Source: Allium sativum (Eukaryota > Streptophyta > Magnoliopsida > Asparagales > Amaryllidaceae). Taken from it: 64,000 nt of DNA. Below are positions 45,323 through 56,867 of the stretch, piece after piece. Every line of letters starts with the position of its first letter. The first letter of the stretch is position 1. The position numbers were made by a program, and so were the translations under genes. The stretch lies in NCBI GenBank assembly GCA_030737875.1, contig CM060910.1, forward strand, positions 249,396,427 to 249,460,426. Direction: 5' to 3'. The notes below the pieces were generated by a model that did no database searches, was not told the origin of the DNA, and saw only the letters and a list, made by a program, of their open reading frames with translations.

Positions 45323-46620
45323 TTGTATTGGTTTGGAGAGATGACTGGTTTGAAAAATTCAAAATGAACTACATAAGCTGTGCCTGTGCGTTGATACCAA
45401 ACACAGAACTGCATAATACAAATAGTTTCACCCGGGGTGTTAAATTTACGCTGCTTTAGAACTAAAGCTATATTTAGTTCTTTTATTTCTCACCTTTCGT
45501 CTCTTTTTACAGTGGAGGTGTCAATTCTTTCCTGGTAAGCTCTGGACCTTGGGTTTTATTATTGTTGACATTATAACACTGTCAGATGAAGGACAATAAC
45601 ATGAGTTAAATGATACTCAAAATCATGCGTACATAAATGTACTTGTGGAGAAGTGGACTACGTCTCCACCGTTTGAAGGCCAGCCACTGATCTACAATAT
45701 TTGCTGCATACAATCCCTCGATGCCATGCTGCTATCATTTTCTGGTGAGTGCAACACATAAATATGTTTGAAAATTCATTCCTGAGTTATATTTCAAACA
45801 AGACAATCAGTTAATCAACTTGATTGCAACTCTTACTCTGCATGTTTTGATTAAGACACCGTTGAGCAACTATCAGTATTTACATGCCTTCCGCATGGAG
45901 AGGAACTAAGCCACCAGTTTTAGATGTCATTCATGCAGTCCTAATTCCAATATTTTTATTTTATCATGATAAACTTTATCCCTTGAGTTGTCTAACTATT
46001 GCCCCTGTCATTGAATAAACTTTATCACTTGTGTTGTCTCACATTGCCCCTGTCATTGTATATCATCTGTAGTCGCCATATAGTCCATGATTTCACATGC
46101 TCTTTGGATGAATATACAAATATTCTTATAAATAATATTCTTTATACTTTGGCTTGTCATGCAGTCACCATGTAAGCATCATACTGCTCTCTCGCTCTCT
46201 GTTAAACTATTTTTTCCTTTATGGATGTACATGCAGTGATAGTGCAATGGTGATGGTCTTCGACTTGTGCGTTTGGACAGTGAATGTGTGGAGTAGAGAT
46301 CAGATGGGTAACATGGTTATGGAAGTTTGATGAAGGAGAGCGGTTGGTTGAGGTTTTATTGTAGACTTTAAATTTGAACTATGTTTTATTTTTTATTAAC
46401 TCAAATTGACATCAATATAAAATTGAAAATATATGTATTATATTTTTTTGGGGTCATATACTGCTTTTGAAATTGTTGTGAAGATTTATTTGATTGCTAT
46501 TATTATAATATGTGTTATAAAAGATAATGTAATAAAGGAGCTTGTTGACAAAGGATATCATCGAATAGGTGTTACATATACATATTTTATAGTGGTATAT
46601 ACATGCCGTAAAAAGATTTA
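45323..46620. other. CACTA G internal sequence, right side
   Basis: Mostly AT-rich and unassigned. A possible exon-like piece at about 45654-45745 (EKWTTSPPFEGQPLIYNI frame, followed by GTGAGT) could be another captured fragment, but I do not recognise it. Confidence 0.4.
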
Positions 46621-46639
46621 AAAATGCTATTTAATTGGT

Positions 46640-46937
46640 TTATAGCGCGATAAACCAGCTATTGAATTAATATTTTATAGCAGCTATGCAGTGTTATAGA
46701 AATTCGTAAATTCATGAAGAATGACATGTATCATAGCGGCAATCACGAACTATTATCCTTACGTATTATAGCGGCATATAGCCGCTATAAAATCATACAC
46801 TATTATAGCGGCAATTTATGTGTTATAATTAATCAACTGTTTTTTATAACATGTCGATATATAGCGCTTTTCGGGCCGCTATAATATTCTTTAATAGCGG
46901 CTATATGCCGCTATAAAAGACTATTTCTGTTGTAGTG
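46640..46937. repeat. CACTA G right subterminal repeats and terminus
   Basis: ATAGCGGC and its complement GCCGCTAT recur at about 46733, 46769, 46783, 46804, 46880, 46892 and 46905, several as paired inverted copies. The segment ends in TTCTGTTGTAGTG. Dense short subterminal repeats are the expected transposase-binding region. Confidence 0.85.
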
Positions 46938-46940
46938 GGT

Positions 46941-47190
46941 TATGCTTTTTATTTTATATACTCAGAAAACAATTTGTCAAGATGGTTACTAAGTGTACAT
47001 GGTTTTTTCGTTGGTTTATTATGTTGTTGTAATCAAACTATTTCTCCGCTGCAATAGATGTTGTTTTGAAAATTTTTAAGTACCAAGACATGCATCTGTC
47101 TTGTTATATTCTGTTCTATTCACCAATAATACTCCATGAAAGTTAATGCATTCCCTTTGAGAGTGACATTAATGGACGCGGGGTGTTACA
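46941..47190 (+). repeat. Element A 3' LTR, second part
   Basis: Resumes TATGCTTTTTATTTTAT from the 5' LTR (8805 onwards) and ends GGACGCGGGGTGTTACA. It is followed by the right GATAT duplication at 47191-47195. Confidence 0.92.
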
Positions 47191-47195
47191 GATAT
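47191..47195. repeat. Target-site duplication GATAT, right copy of element A
   Basis: Matches 5899-5903 exactly and closes element A. Confidence 0.9.
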
Positions 47196-47486
47196 ACTTA
47201 ATTTAATTTATAGAATAATTCCATAATTTATAATTTGGAAAATATGCAACTTTTCTGTTAACGTATTTTGCACCCTAAATCAGCATTTTTGGGATTTCAC
47301 AAAAAAAATTAACTTTTCTATTTTATTATATTTTTGGGATCATGACACATTGTCCGACTCAATGATATTTTTATTTTTGTCAATAAAGATTTATACGTGA
47401 ATGGAAAATTATGTAATATAGCGCCAATTTTTTAAAATAAATATAAAAACATGGCTAGTTTAATGTATAACAGTAATAAACTGCTT

Positions 47487-47565
<79 letters not shown>

Positions 47566-49025
47566 AATTTCGCATAAGACCAACAAATTTTCTTGACAAA
47601 CATTATCATTTTGGTGGTCATGAGAATAAAAGTTTCATATGCTATTAGAGTTTAGTGTTTTTATGCGATGCTCCTGAGTTAAACTCTCAAAAGGTTGGTT
47701 TAGAGTTTGATTCTCCAACCACATAGCATATCCAACAGTAATTGAATAATTTGTACATGCAACAAGATATTTTGGGTATGTCCAATAAAGTAGAGTGATA
47801 CTGTAAGAGGAACATATATTGTGCGTCTAAATAACAATGAACATCTAAAAGAACACATTGGCCATTAAATAAAATATAACTAACGTGCACATGATTTCAA
47901 GATGTTGCTTGTAACTTACCTGCAAAGGAACATTAATTAATCTTCGGCTCAGCATTGTACCAGAACTTCATGTTTAAGTTTATCCTAGATAGCTAGCCTA
48001 TAGCAGAAATCACTCTTATACTATCCTAAACTAGCCCAAGACAATTCAATGTAAACCTATTTCATTAACAGTTCGAAATCAAATAGCTAGCTAGGAAGTG
48101 AACATTCATAGCAACCTTTTTCTCTCAAAAATCAAGCTGAAAACCTATCCTATATTCCTTGACGACAAAGGAAATGAAGTCCATAAGTACATTACAATAC
48201 TTTGTGTTCTTCTTGCTTTCAACTAATTTCGAGCACTCTTCCATGGTAATCGGCAGAAGGAAAAACACATTCAAAATGAACTCATTCTTCCTCTAAAAAT
48301 TCTGAAATATATCTTTATGAAATCTACATAAGGTTCTCTTCATCTTGGTGTATGCTTCGTGGGATGCGACAGTGTTTAGCAGTGCTCTGAAATCAACACA
48401 GCAAGCCTAGGGTTCACTAGCGTGAGATGAAGAGGCGATGTTGGGCCATGGGGAGGAGAGCGTTGATCTTCTAGGTGGAAGACACAGACTTGGAAAAACT
48501 TTGGGGATATTCCGGGACAATAATGTGTGCGACTTTACATTGCTACAGAGGGTGACTGACAGTGTGATGGTGAGAGGAGGAGTGCAGGTTGGTCCCAATG
48601 GTGATGATGGCGAAGAGAAATAGAAGTGATGATATTTAGTGTTTACAGCTTGAGTTTTTATGATGCAAAAAGGGGGCTTTGGTTTTTCGAAATTTCGGAA
48701 ATGGTGTAAGTAAAGAAGCAGCTCGTTTTTTTTTTTTTTTTCGCTAAGTGGAAGAAGACGCAGCAGTAACCAAATTGGGTCATGGGTTTTGGAAACATGG
48801 GCTTGGAGAAATGGTGTGCGCCAAAGAAAATAAAGTAAGGCCCAATTTTAAGGAAAAAAAACATAATCCCGTAGAAAACGAAATGTGAATTCACAAGCAA
48901 AAAGGAACACGCGAGTTAATTAGGGAAAGGAAGTATGTCATTGGGATCTGGGTATTTAACATGCGGGATGGCTTTGGAGAATACACGCGTGGGTTGAAGT
49001 GTGTGGCTGGGATGGTAAAGTAAAA
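47196..49025. other. Unassigned AT-rich interval
   Basis: Contains a (TA)n tract at 47491-47562. The stretch 48350-48640 is less AT-rich, with open frames on both strands (48438-48623 plus, 48407-48598 minus), but none has a recognisable motif. A GCAG/GTAAGT-like splice donor on the minus strand near 47915 hints at a decayed gene. A 20-base T run lies near 48728. I cannot assign a function. Confidence 0.4.
47491..47562. repeat. (TA)n microsatellite, about 36 units
   Basis: Perfect TA dinucleotide run of about 72 bp. An ORF crossing it (47451-47648) is an artefact. Confidence 0.95.
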
Positions 49026-52000
49026 TGTAAGGCCTAATTAAACATATACATGTAAGTTTAATTAAATTAAATAAATGTCCTAACTTGTAAATATAATATC
49101 TCGTCCATACGACATCAAAATTTCGAACTGTTTGTCACGTTGGAATCATATGGTCGTAGGATATACAATGGATCCGGTCTGGAGTGATTTGTAGCATGTA
49201 GTTTTAGGAAAATTAAAATGTCTAATCCATCAACGTTAACTGTTATTCAACGATTAACGACCAAGATGAGTAAGCTCACTAACTCTGTCTAGTTTTATAA
49301 TTTTATAAATGTTATTAAATAATGATTGAATGACGTGTGATGGTTGTTTGGACGAATTACGTATAAATTGGTTGGAACTACAAATACAGTTGTATATATA
49401 GAACGTTAGTTGAATATTGATTCTATTTATTTTAATATTTCATATTGATATGAAATTAATGTTACTTATGTTGATTAACATCTGCGAATGCAGGGAGACA
49501 GGATGGAGGGATCCAAGTGGATTCCTCACAATTATATAGTTGTTTTTCATATATTGCATTTTATGATGTGACAAATAAATCTGCGGTTGATTATTGTGTG
49601 TTGGGATGTTTAAATAACATTGACCCTGAATAATTGTTATTTAATATACTGTAAAAACATATTAGAAAAGAATTCGAGTTTTTAAAAAGGAAAAAAATCT
49701 ATTTTTAAATAGAAATTGAATTTCGAATAGACTAGAATATAATAAATTGTATAAATCATATTAAAACAAGAAGTTGGTTTGTAAATGATATTTAGAAATG
49801 AGATGAAATAATTGTTATAAAATAATTTGGAATCGCAAATTCAAGAATGAATGTCAGAAAGGGAAATGGAAATTGTTTTCAAAAGAAAACGATGAAATTT
49901 TTTTGATGTTCGAAGGTGAATAGGACTGAATATAACCATAAGGGTTTGTAATTATCATTCAACTGTCGAATAATTTATTTTTAGAAATTTATATATTATA
50001 TAATTTGGGATTTGATAAGATAACTAAGATTTGGTTTGAAACCAATAAATTATAATAGGATATTAAGTCAAAATTTAACTACAAACTTGGTTTATAATTA
50101 ACTAGAAGTTTATTTGTAAACGGGGTTTATGAAGTGAAATATTAATGTGACTTTGCAAAATAATCCGATAGATGGAATTCTAACCTATAACGAGTCAAGA
50201 TTTCTATAAAGGAATAATATTCATGTTTTAAAGTGAATAATGATTTAAAAGAAAACATTTTGCAAATTGGAATAGTTATAAAGGGAATTGGTGATGTTTA
50301 GGAAATGATAAATTCAAAAACGAATTTAGAAATTGAGTTGACATGAAATGGTAAATAATTCCAAAGTTCGGAACGTTAATCGAATAGGAGTTATTCGAAC
50401 AAGAGTCAGATGTTGAGTTTAGGAAAGCGATATTTACTTTCCATTTTTAAGTGAAGATTATTTATTTATGTAATTAATTTAATATTAATTATTTATTCAA
50501 AGCAAAGAATCAAAGTTATGTTTTAAAGTTGAATATTTTGGAAGCAAGTATTATAATTCTATCGTTATAATCAATATTTTTCGTAAAAGAAATAGATTTG
50601 TAAAAAAATCCGAGAATTTCATAAGAAATGATTTGATAAGAGATTAAGAAATGGAGTTAAGTAAATTAGAAACTGACTGGAGATTAGTTATGTTGAATGG
50701 CTTTCTGAGTGTCGATCTGATGTTGGTTTCGGCCTTCGGGGTTGATACTTAGGGAGTCGTTCTCATGCTAGTTTACGATTAGAGGCTGATGGATGTGAAA
50801 GAATAGTGATGCGTGAATGAGGTATGGAAATGTTTTCCCAATATTAATAATGTATATTTTTGAAATACGAGAAATAAGGAGTTGTGAATATATGGAAACG
50901 TTTCGAAATCATGAGAGGCTAAGTGAGTTGGAAAAGTAGTTGGGTAAAGATATTTAAGAGAAATTGGAAAATGAAATGATTATTGATAAATCTACTTAAA
51001 GGGGCTCAGTGTTGATTGATGATTGATCGATAAGATTTCCATTTGGAAATATGACCATGGTTTGTATGCATGTTTTCCATTGATAGTTAAATAACCGACT
51101 ATCAAAGTTTTTGACTATTTTCCATTGTCAATACAGAGAGACAAGGATCAGATTTATTATTTAAAAACCACTATGTATGGGCATTAGCATTGCGAATCAA
51201 ATATGACAAAGAAAACTGAAGATCATGGAGTTTATGCAAGGGTTGTTCTGGAAATCCTAGGTAGAAATTGCCTAAGATGGATTTACAGAATAATTTCTTC
51301 GGTTTGGTCCAGTCCAGGACAACATGTATGGATGAATGTCTGATAGAGTATATCTAATAGATCGTGAAAGTTGATATCTTTAAACGTATTTACGTTGGTG
51401 GCAGAGGAATTCGTTTCTCTTAGCTCTATACCCGTGGTATTTTTAGCGAAATCAATTTGTGATTTGGCGGGTATGACAATGAGGCATTCAAAGTAAGTGA
51501 AGTTGTGATCTGCCAAAGGATACGTTATGGCCTCAAGCCACATCAACCGGGAAATGAAAAAAATCGGGAAGGCAGCATGGCTAAGTGGGTGACACTCAAT
51601 TAGGGTATATTGTCACCATCTAAAGAATATTCATATTTGTTACTTTTTTCATTTCTGCATCTCCTGAGAACGGTTATGTTGGTATAACAACCGTAAGGTG
51701 ATAATATATTCGGAACATTTAAGCGAAATGAATGGTCGGTCATGTGTGGCTGAGTTACAAGATTTTCTTGTTGAACTCCAGTGTATCCCCTCTAGAGTAC
51801 ACTAATCGGAAGGTGGTTCCATACCTTGTCATAGTTGAAAATTCATTGCCCAATAAGATCCCACGGTTTTGATTGTATATTATGTATGTAGAACGTGAGA
51901 TGCAAGCGTTCTTCTGGATTGTTATTCACTGTATTAGACACTATTATAATATCATAATAGTATTGATTATGAATAAAATGTTTTGGGCTATTGTAAGATC

Positions 52001-52543
52001 AAAACCATCTGTATTTATATGTGGTTTGGTCTTACGATTATCTTTTCTTTTGATGAGGATTTTGAAAAGTTAAACCAAGTGATTGGAGTTTACTCACACC
52101 AGTCCCATGACTGACTCAGAATTTATTTTTGTTTTGTTTGACCCTAAACTCTTGGGTGCCCAAATTTGTATGGGCAGTCAAGTAGTCGGGATTTTACAAA
52201 AATATACTCGCAGGAGCTTGGAGCGGTAGACTTCAATGTTAGATAAATATAGAGTTTATTTCCGCTATGATGTTATGTGTTGTACGCTGAAATGGTATGT
52301 ATATACTGTTACAAGTTTTGTATTTCAAAATATGTTATATAATTTATTTTATTCATTCCGCTGTGAGATTCGTGTTCACTCTGATTTTGTTCTGATGTGA
52401 TCTTCGACTTCTTCTATTCAAACTTTCTTTCTATTTCTCATCCTTTAACTTCTTTCTACTAATGATCGGGTATTTCCGATACTTGACTAGTCGATATGGT
52501 GTTTTATGTCGATTTTCAGGGTCGAAAATCCAGGTTCGTTACA
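49026..52543 (+). mobile_element. Probable solo LTR, plus orientation
   Basis: Starts TGTAAGGCCTAATT and ends CCAGGTTCGTTACA, the TGTNA...TNACA pattern of the other LTRs here. Its length (3,518 bp) matches them. It includes GGTTTCGGCCTTCGGGG (near 50726), related to blocks in C and D and in element sense only on this strand. No second copy, primer site or polypurine tract adjoins it. The flanks (TAAAA and GATAA) do not match, so the exact ends or the solo status are uncertain. No coding region was found. Confidence 0.5.
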
Positions 52544-53063
52544 GATAAGATTTACATTTTATATATCACATCTAAACAATTTAATCAACTTTTTTTTGTA
52601 GGTGGAGAAACTATGCCACCGATTCACCATGGGTTAGAGAAATCTTAGGTTCATCTACCCAGGATTTTAATATACATCACTATATTGATAATTTTTGAAT
52701 ACTTGTCAGTTGTTTCATGTCTCTTTTTCAATGTAATTAGGATCACAAGTGAATATAGAGAAGGGGCATGGAATTTCATTAGCAAAGCTTTAAGGTACAA
52801 TGAGAAACTTTTTAATAAAATGGATGCAACTTCTGATTCTGAAACCATGTAGAAAGTTAGTAAAATCTGTTGTCCATACTCAAAATGTCATAACTTAGGT
52901 GCTCGTCTAACTAGTTATGTTGTATTTGAGCACTTATTTTGTGATGGTATGGATCCAACTTACACTACACGGATTTTGCATGGAGAACGACCTACTAATG
53001 CCGTATATGTTCGCGAGGATAATGAATTTTTTAGTACATATAGAACGTACACCGATGTTGTTG

Positions 53064-53071
53064 ACGATAAG
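53064..53071. repeat. 8-bp target duplication ACGATAAG, left
   Basis: Repeated at 53688-53695 around the MITE; 8 bp is the hAT superfamily length. Confidence 0.88.
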
Positions 53072-53687
53072 TAGGGATGTAAACGGGGCGTCCAGGGTCC
53101 AAAATCGCTTGACCCACCCCTGTTTGACACATTTAGACCTGCCCCATAGGGTCTTCGGGACAGGTAGACCCGCGACCCGCTTTGGGAGGTTCAGGTCTAA
53201 GGTCGGGTATGGGGCACGGCTAACCCGCCCCAACCCGACCCGCATGATTGAAACGCCATTAAAACTCTTTATAACTATAATGATTACTTGTTAATCTTCT
53301 TAGGTATAGATGGTTATAACTTGAGTATTATATTTTTTCAATCAACAAACCGTGATTTTTTTTTTAGTATTAAATTGCATCAATGATAATAATACAATAA
53401 CAAATGCATACATTTTGAACTATTATCTTACATTGTGAACACATTATAATATGTATATAATTGATCATTTAGTGATAAAAATATAAGTATACAAATTTGG
53501 GTACATTAGAATACAATATCACCGGGTCGTGGGGCGGGTCTACCCTGATCCGTAGAGGTTTCTGGTATGGGGCAAAATTCCAGAACCGCACCGGGTCTAC
53601 GGGGCGGGTCTGGGGAGGGGTTTAAAAAGTCTGGGTCGGGTCTGGGGCACAAGAAACATGCCTCAACCCGCCCCATTATCATTCCTA
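53072..53687. mobile_element. hAT-like MITE rich in GGGTC/GACCC
   Basis: 616 bp, starting TAGGGATGTAAACGGGGCG and ending in the imperfect inverse (complement TAGGAATGATAATGGGGCGG). It is flanked by perfect 8-bp duplications. The termini resemble hAT ends (TAGGGNTG). Both ends are GC-rich with repeated CGGGTC/GACCCG, whereas the middle (53250-53520) is AT-rich. It has no coding capacity; the open frames at 52917-53294 and 53567-53914 run across its borders. Confidence 0.82.
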
Positions 53688-54294
53688 ACGATAAGGTGAT
53701 GTTGACTTATACAAGCATGATACAAGATGATATGGTAGGAGATTCCTTACTTCCATTGTATCATGTCTTTAAAAAGCCTACAAAGAATTTTGTTACATTA
53801 GCTTATCAAAAAAATAATGGATTATCAACTAAAAGTTTTAATGAACTTTTAAAGGCAATACATGATCATATGTTACTGGATGAAAATTTATTTCCTAAAG
53901 CAACTATGAGGTAAAACAGTTTCTCAATTGTTTTAATCTTAGTTATGAAAAAGTACATTCTTGTGAGAATGGTTGTTGTTTGTTTTGAAAAGTGTTTGCG
54001 AACTTTGATAAATGCCCGAAGTGTGGACTTGCTAGGTACATAAAAGGTGACAATGCCAATGAGAGGAAGAAAAATATTTCGGTTAAGGTGCTTAGATATT
54101 TTCCAATTATACCTAGACTTAAAAAAATGTTCAAATCATAAGAAACATCAGAGTAATTGAGGTGGCATGATGCGACAAAAGAGAAGATGAAAAATTATGA
54201 CATCTAGTTGATTCTTTAGCTTGGAAGAAAATTGATTTATAAAATGGCCTAGGTTTGCTTCTGATCCTCGAAATTTGAGATTTGGGTTTGCGAC

Positions 54295-55737
54295 TGTGAC
54301 GACCGCCCACAGCCCCCTCACTATACAAGAGAAATAATACATTAAAGGGTGTGTCAGACAGCTATGGACGATCGTCAAGTTATGGTATATAAGCAAAACC
54401 TGTCGTAAACTCACGGTGCAAGGATAAAATATAATAGAAATTATACAATAGGTAGTGATAGTGAAGCAGAAAACACGAAACTTTCATAACAACTAGAAAG
54501 TATTTCCCATACAAGTGGATAACACCAATAGTGTCTGTACAATTTGCCTCACTACAATACTCAAAGAAATAGCAAACAGCGAAAATCCAATTATTAGTTA
54601 GTAGTAGAGATAGTACGTTATCCTCCTGCTCGCCATCGATCAGCATCACTGTTCCCTCTAAGGCATCACCTGTTACCTGCCACTTAGTCTGCCCATCCAA
54701 CAATCGGATGAACTGCACAAGGTAATAAGAGGGAAACATAAAACCTTGAGTCAGACAATAGCCTTAGTGAGCGATAAACAACTAACAAACTTCTTCAATA
54801 AAGTATATGAGAATGGGTAAATAAATAACTAATCTACCCAGCTCCAGAGAAGAGCTTACACCTTCCTTCCCCACACATGATAGTGATAGCGTTTACGATC
54901 TGTAAATCAAAAGGGGCAGTAATTCATCTACGACAATTAGAACAACCATTCATACACGGCAAAAGCGACTCAAACAACATCTAGTCATATCTCACGGAAA
55001 CTACCTTAATCGAACTTGGTATCCCATAAGCACTAGCCCCAGAGGCCGAAACCAATATTAGACAAGCACCCAAGGAACACCTTATTCAAAATCAGAAAAT
55101 CTCCGTGGGATGGTACAAAGAAAGCAACCAAGCATTCAAATGTCCATGACTGACTCTGGCTGGCACCGCCATCCTTGCTTTGGAATCTTCATTATCGTAT
55201 GACTGGTTAAACAATTTGCCATCAATTTTCAAAGACCATACACGACATCCCGGTTCTAGCAAAACTCCACATGCTATACTCATTACATGCTACACGCTAT
55301 ACTCAACACGTGTCTAGGCCATATGCAATACCCAAGGCACTCGACCTACAATTAGTCTTCAATTGTACCTCTTCTTTGAGTCCTCTAGAACCTACGACAA
55401 CAAACAACGATAATTCCTCGGCCTTCGTCTCTCTAGTCGTTATCAATTACGACTATTAATTAGCTTAGAACACCTTAGACCTGTCAATTCACACGAACTC
55501 AATACATCCTTGAGTTGTCTCCCCATTTGTTGCATACAATGTACAAAAAACACTTTTCAACACTTCCAAAATTCCCAATTGAATTCACTTTGAAGTCACA
55601 TCATCACTGGAAGTGTCCGACCAAAAATGGCTGACCAAAATAGGCCGACATACTAAAAGATGAGAAATATCCAACCCTCAGGGAATAAAATAAAAATATT
55701 TTACGATCTTCTGATACGTAAAATGCGGGCAGTTACA
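54295..55737 (-). repeat. Element D 3' LTR (1,443 bp)
   Basis: The first ~700 bp match 59463-60157. It contains a CCCAGAGGCCGAAACCAAT block (near 55030) related to GGTTTCGGCC sequences in C and the solo LTR. I saw no copy of the A/B/C hairpin pair here. Confidence 0.88.
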
Positions 55738-55757
55738 TTCTCCCCCCCCCCCCCTAA
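55738..55757 (-). other. Polypurine tract, element D
   Basis: The plus strand shows TTCT then 13 C then TAA beside the LTR. In element sense this is a G-rich tract ending GAGAA, expanded like that of B. Confidence 0.78.
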
Positions 55758-55759
55758 GA

Positions 55760-56865
55760 ATTTCGCCCTCGAAATTTCAAGCAATCACAACAATTCTGCA
55801 TGCCTATCATCCATGAGAAACTAATTTTTTTCATCCAAACTAGCAACCATCAAGCCATGCATCCATAGCCTTATCCTACACGCGGAATTCTATCAAACAA
55901 AAACAAAGATAACAACAAAATCAACAAGTAATAATGATGGCGTGATTTCAATAGGTCATACAGATAAGGAGTTTTGGATGGGTCGTCTTTATACTCTCTC
56001 TCGTCTTCCACGTAACATTATCACCATGCCCATTACATTAAACCTTGACTAAATTAAACGTCTTTTCCCTAAGATGTTTCGTGTCATTCTCCATAACATG
56101 AAGTGACTTACGAGGTTTCATAACTACAAACTCAACTATATCGTCGACATACTACTCCGGAGGTACTACCACATTTGGACCATACGAATATTTCTTAGGA
56201 ACGATACACGAAAAGCGTTATGCGCACACGACATCTTCTCGAGTAACTCTAATCTATATGCGAGCTTTCCAATTCGGTCGACTATCGAAAATAGTCCAAT
56301 CAAACCGTAGCACTTAAGCCACCTACCACAGCATTTAGAAGCGCTGCTGAAAACTCCTCCAACTTAACCAATCGGCCAGAATACCCAACCGACCGACCCA
56401 CTTGCTTCCTCAACAAAACATGAACTTCAACCCGACCGACCCGGTCACAACCAACCGACCCGATAGGACCGACCCGACCCAAAAGTTTAACCAACCCATT
56501 TCCTGGCTTGGTCCTGGGTAGTCCATCGATAAAATCCATCAATATTTGCTCCCACTTCCATGTAGGAAGTTCCAATGGCTGAAGCAACCCACTCGGCTTC
56601 TTTTGTTCATCTTTCACCAACTGACAATTCATACACTTGGAAATGAATTTTCCAATATCTCGCTTCATCCCCCCCCCCCCAGTAATAAACTCGCTTCATG
56701 TCCTGATACATCTTATTACCACCAGGATGAATCGTCAACTTCGAGTGATGACATTCCCTCAGAACCTCATCTCTCAATCTGCCGATATCAGGAATAACTA
56801 ATCCCCCTTGCTTCTGAAGCCAACCTTCTCGATCAACTTCGAACTCTTTATCCTCTGGTTCCAAT
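55760..56865 (-). pseudogene. Element D integrase, catalytic core missing
   Basis: Element sense starts with the zinc-binding region (REGWLQKQGGLVIPD, ECHHSKLTIHPGGNKMYQDM near 56760-56690; CMNCQLVK near 56630). A 12-C run (56669-56680) breaks the frame between them. MDFIDGLPRTKPGNG (near 56535-56495) begins the core, but the rest of the D-D-E core is absent. A GACCGACCC-type repeat (56380-56490) is followed by later sequence: VDRIGKLAYR-like and NLVKV..NVTWKTRE-like pieces, remnants of the C-terminal and chromodomain-like region near 56290-55990. The deletion makes it inactive. Confidence 0.75.
56380..56490. repeat. GACCGACCC-type minisatellite inside element D
   Basis: Degenerate units of CCGACC(GA)CCC, about 9-12 bp each, recur roughly ten times exactly where the integrase core should be. 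Confidence 0.65.
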
Positions 56866-56867
56866 CC

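Larger units (their letters stand above)
36945..46937. mobile_element. CACTA transposon G, non-autonomous, carrying gene fragments
   Basis: Begins CACTACAACAAAAGTCTC and ends with its inverted counterpart (minus strand CACTACAACAGAAATAGTC). It is flanked by a 3-bp duplication GGT (36942-36944 and 46938-46940), and the empty site TTGGGGTTATGC is visible in A's 5' LTR near 8800. The right subterminal zone (46640-46930) is full of ATAGCGGC/GCCGCTAT repeats. No TNP2 or Ptta transposase is recognisable. Instead it holds SDH1, TBCC and HIT fragments, a 320-bp-arm foldback and a MITE, so another CACTA element must have moved it. Confidence 0.88.
5904..47190 (+). mobile_element. Element A: Ty3/gypsy (Tekay/Del-like) LTR retrotransposon with nested insertions
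   Basis: Plus-strand element with LTRs starting TGTAACACCCTGAG and ending GGGGTGTTACA, an initiator-Met primer site, broken gag-pol, and a polypurine tract before the 3' LTR. It is interrupted by element B (13997-33840, which itself contains C) in the 3' internal part and by CACTA G (36945-46937) in the 3' LTR. Without the insertions it would be about 11.4 kb. The order PR-RT-RH-IN and a chromodomain-like tail place it among chromoviruses; the RNREV..W..EDATWE tail resembles Tekay/Del elements. Confidence 0.9.
52736..54294 (+). pseudogene. CACTA transposase TNP2-type, N-terminal part, interrupted
   Basis: Translation in order gives EYREGAWNFISKAL, then CCPYSKCHN, VVFEHLFCDGMDPTYT and ILHGE, which is the transposase-associated zinc-binding region (C-P-[CY]-x-x-C-x-N, HL...G) at the start of TNP2 proteins. 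After a MITE insertion (53072-53687) the same protein resumes with LLPLYHVFKKPTKNF and GLSTKSFNELL. It continues through KCPKCGLARY, KVLRYFPIIPRLKKMF, RWHDA and LAWKKID, then RFASDPRNLRFGF, where element D cuts it. A stop (near 52850) and missing joins show it is dead. The DDE catalytic part lies beyond the insertions and outside the window. Confidence 0.78.

Noticed and set aside
47451..47648. Open frame with an Ile-Tyr repeat
   Set aside because: Pure product of the (TA)n microsatellite.
48407..48623. Possible host gene exon
   Set aside because: Less AT-rich than its surroundings and open on both strands, but no recognisable motif, so I left it only as an unassigned interval.
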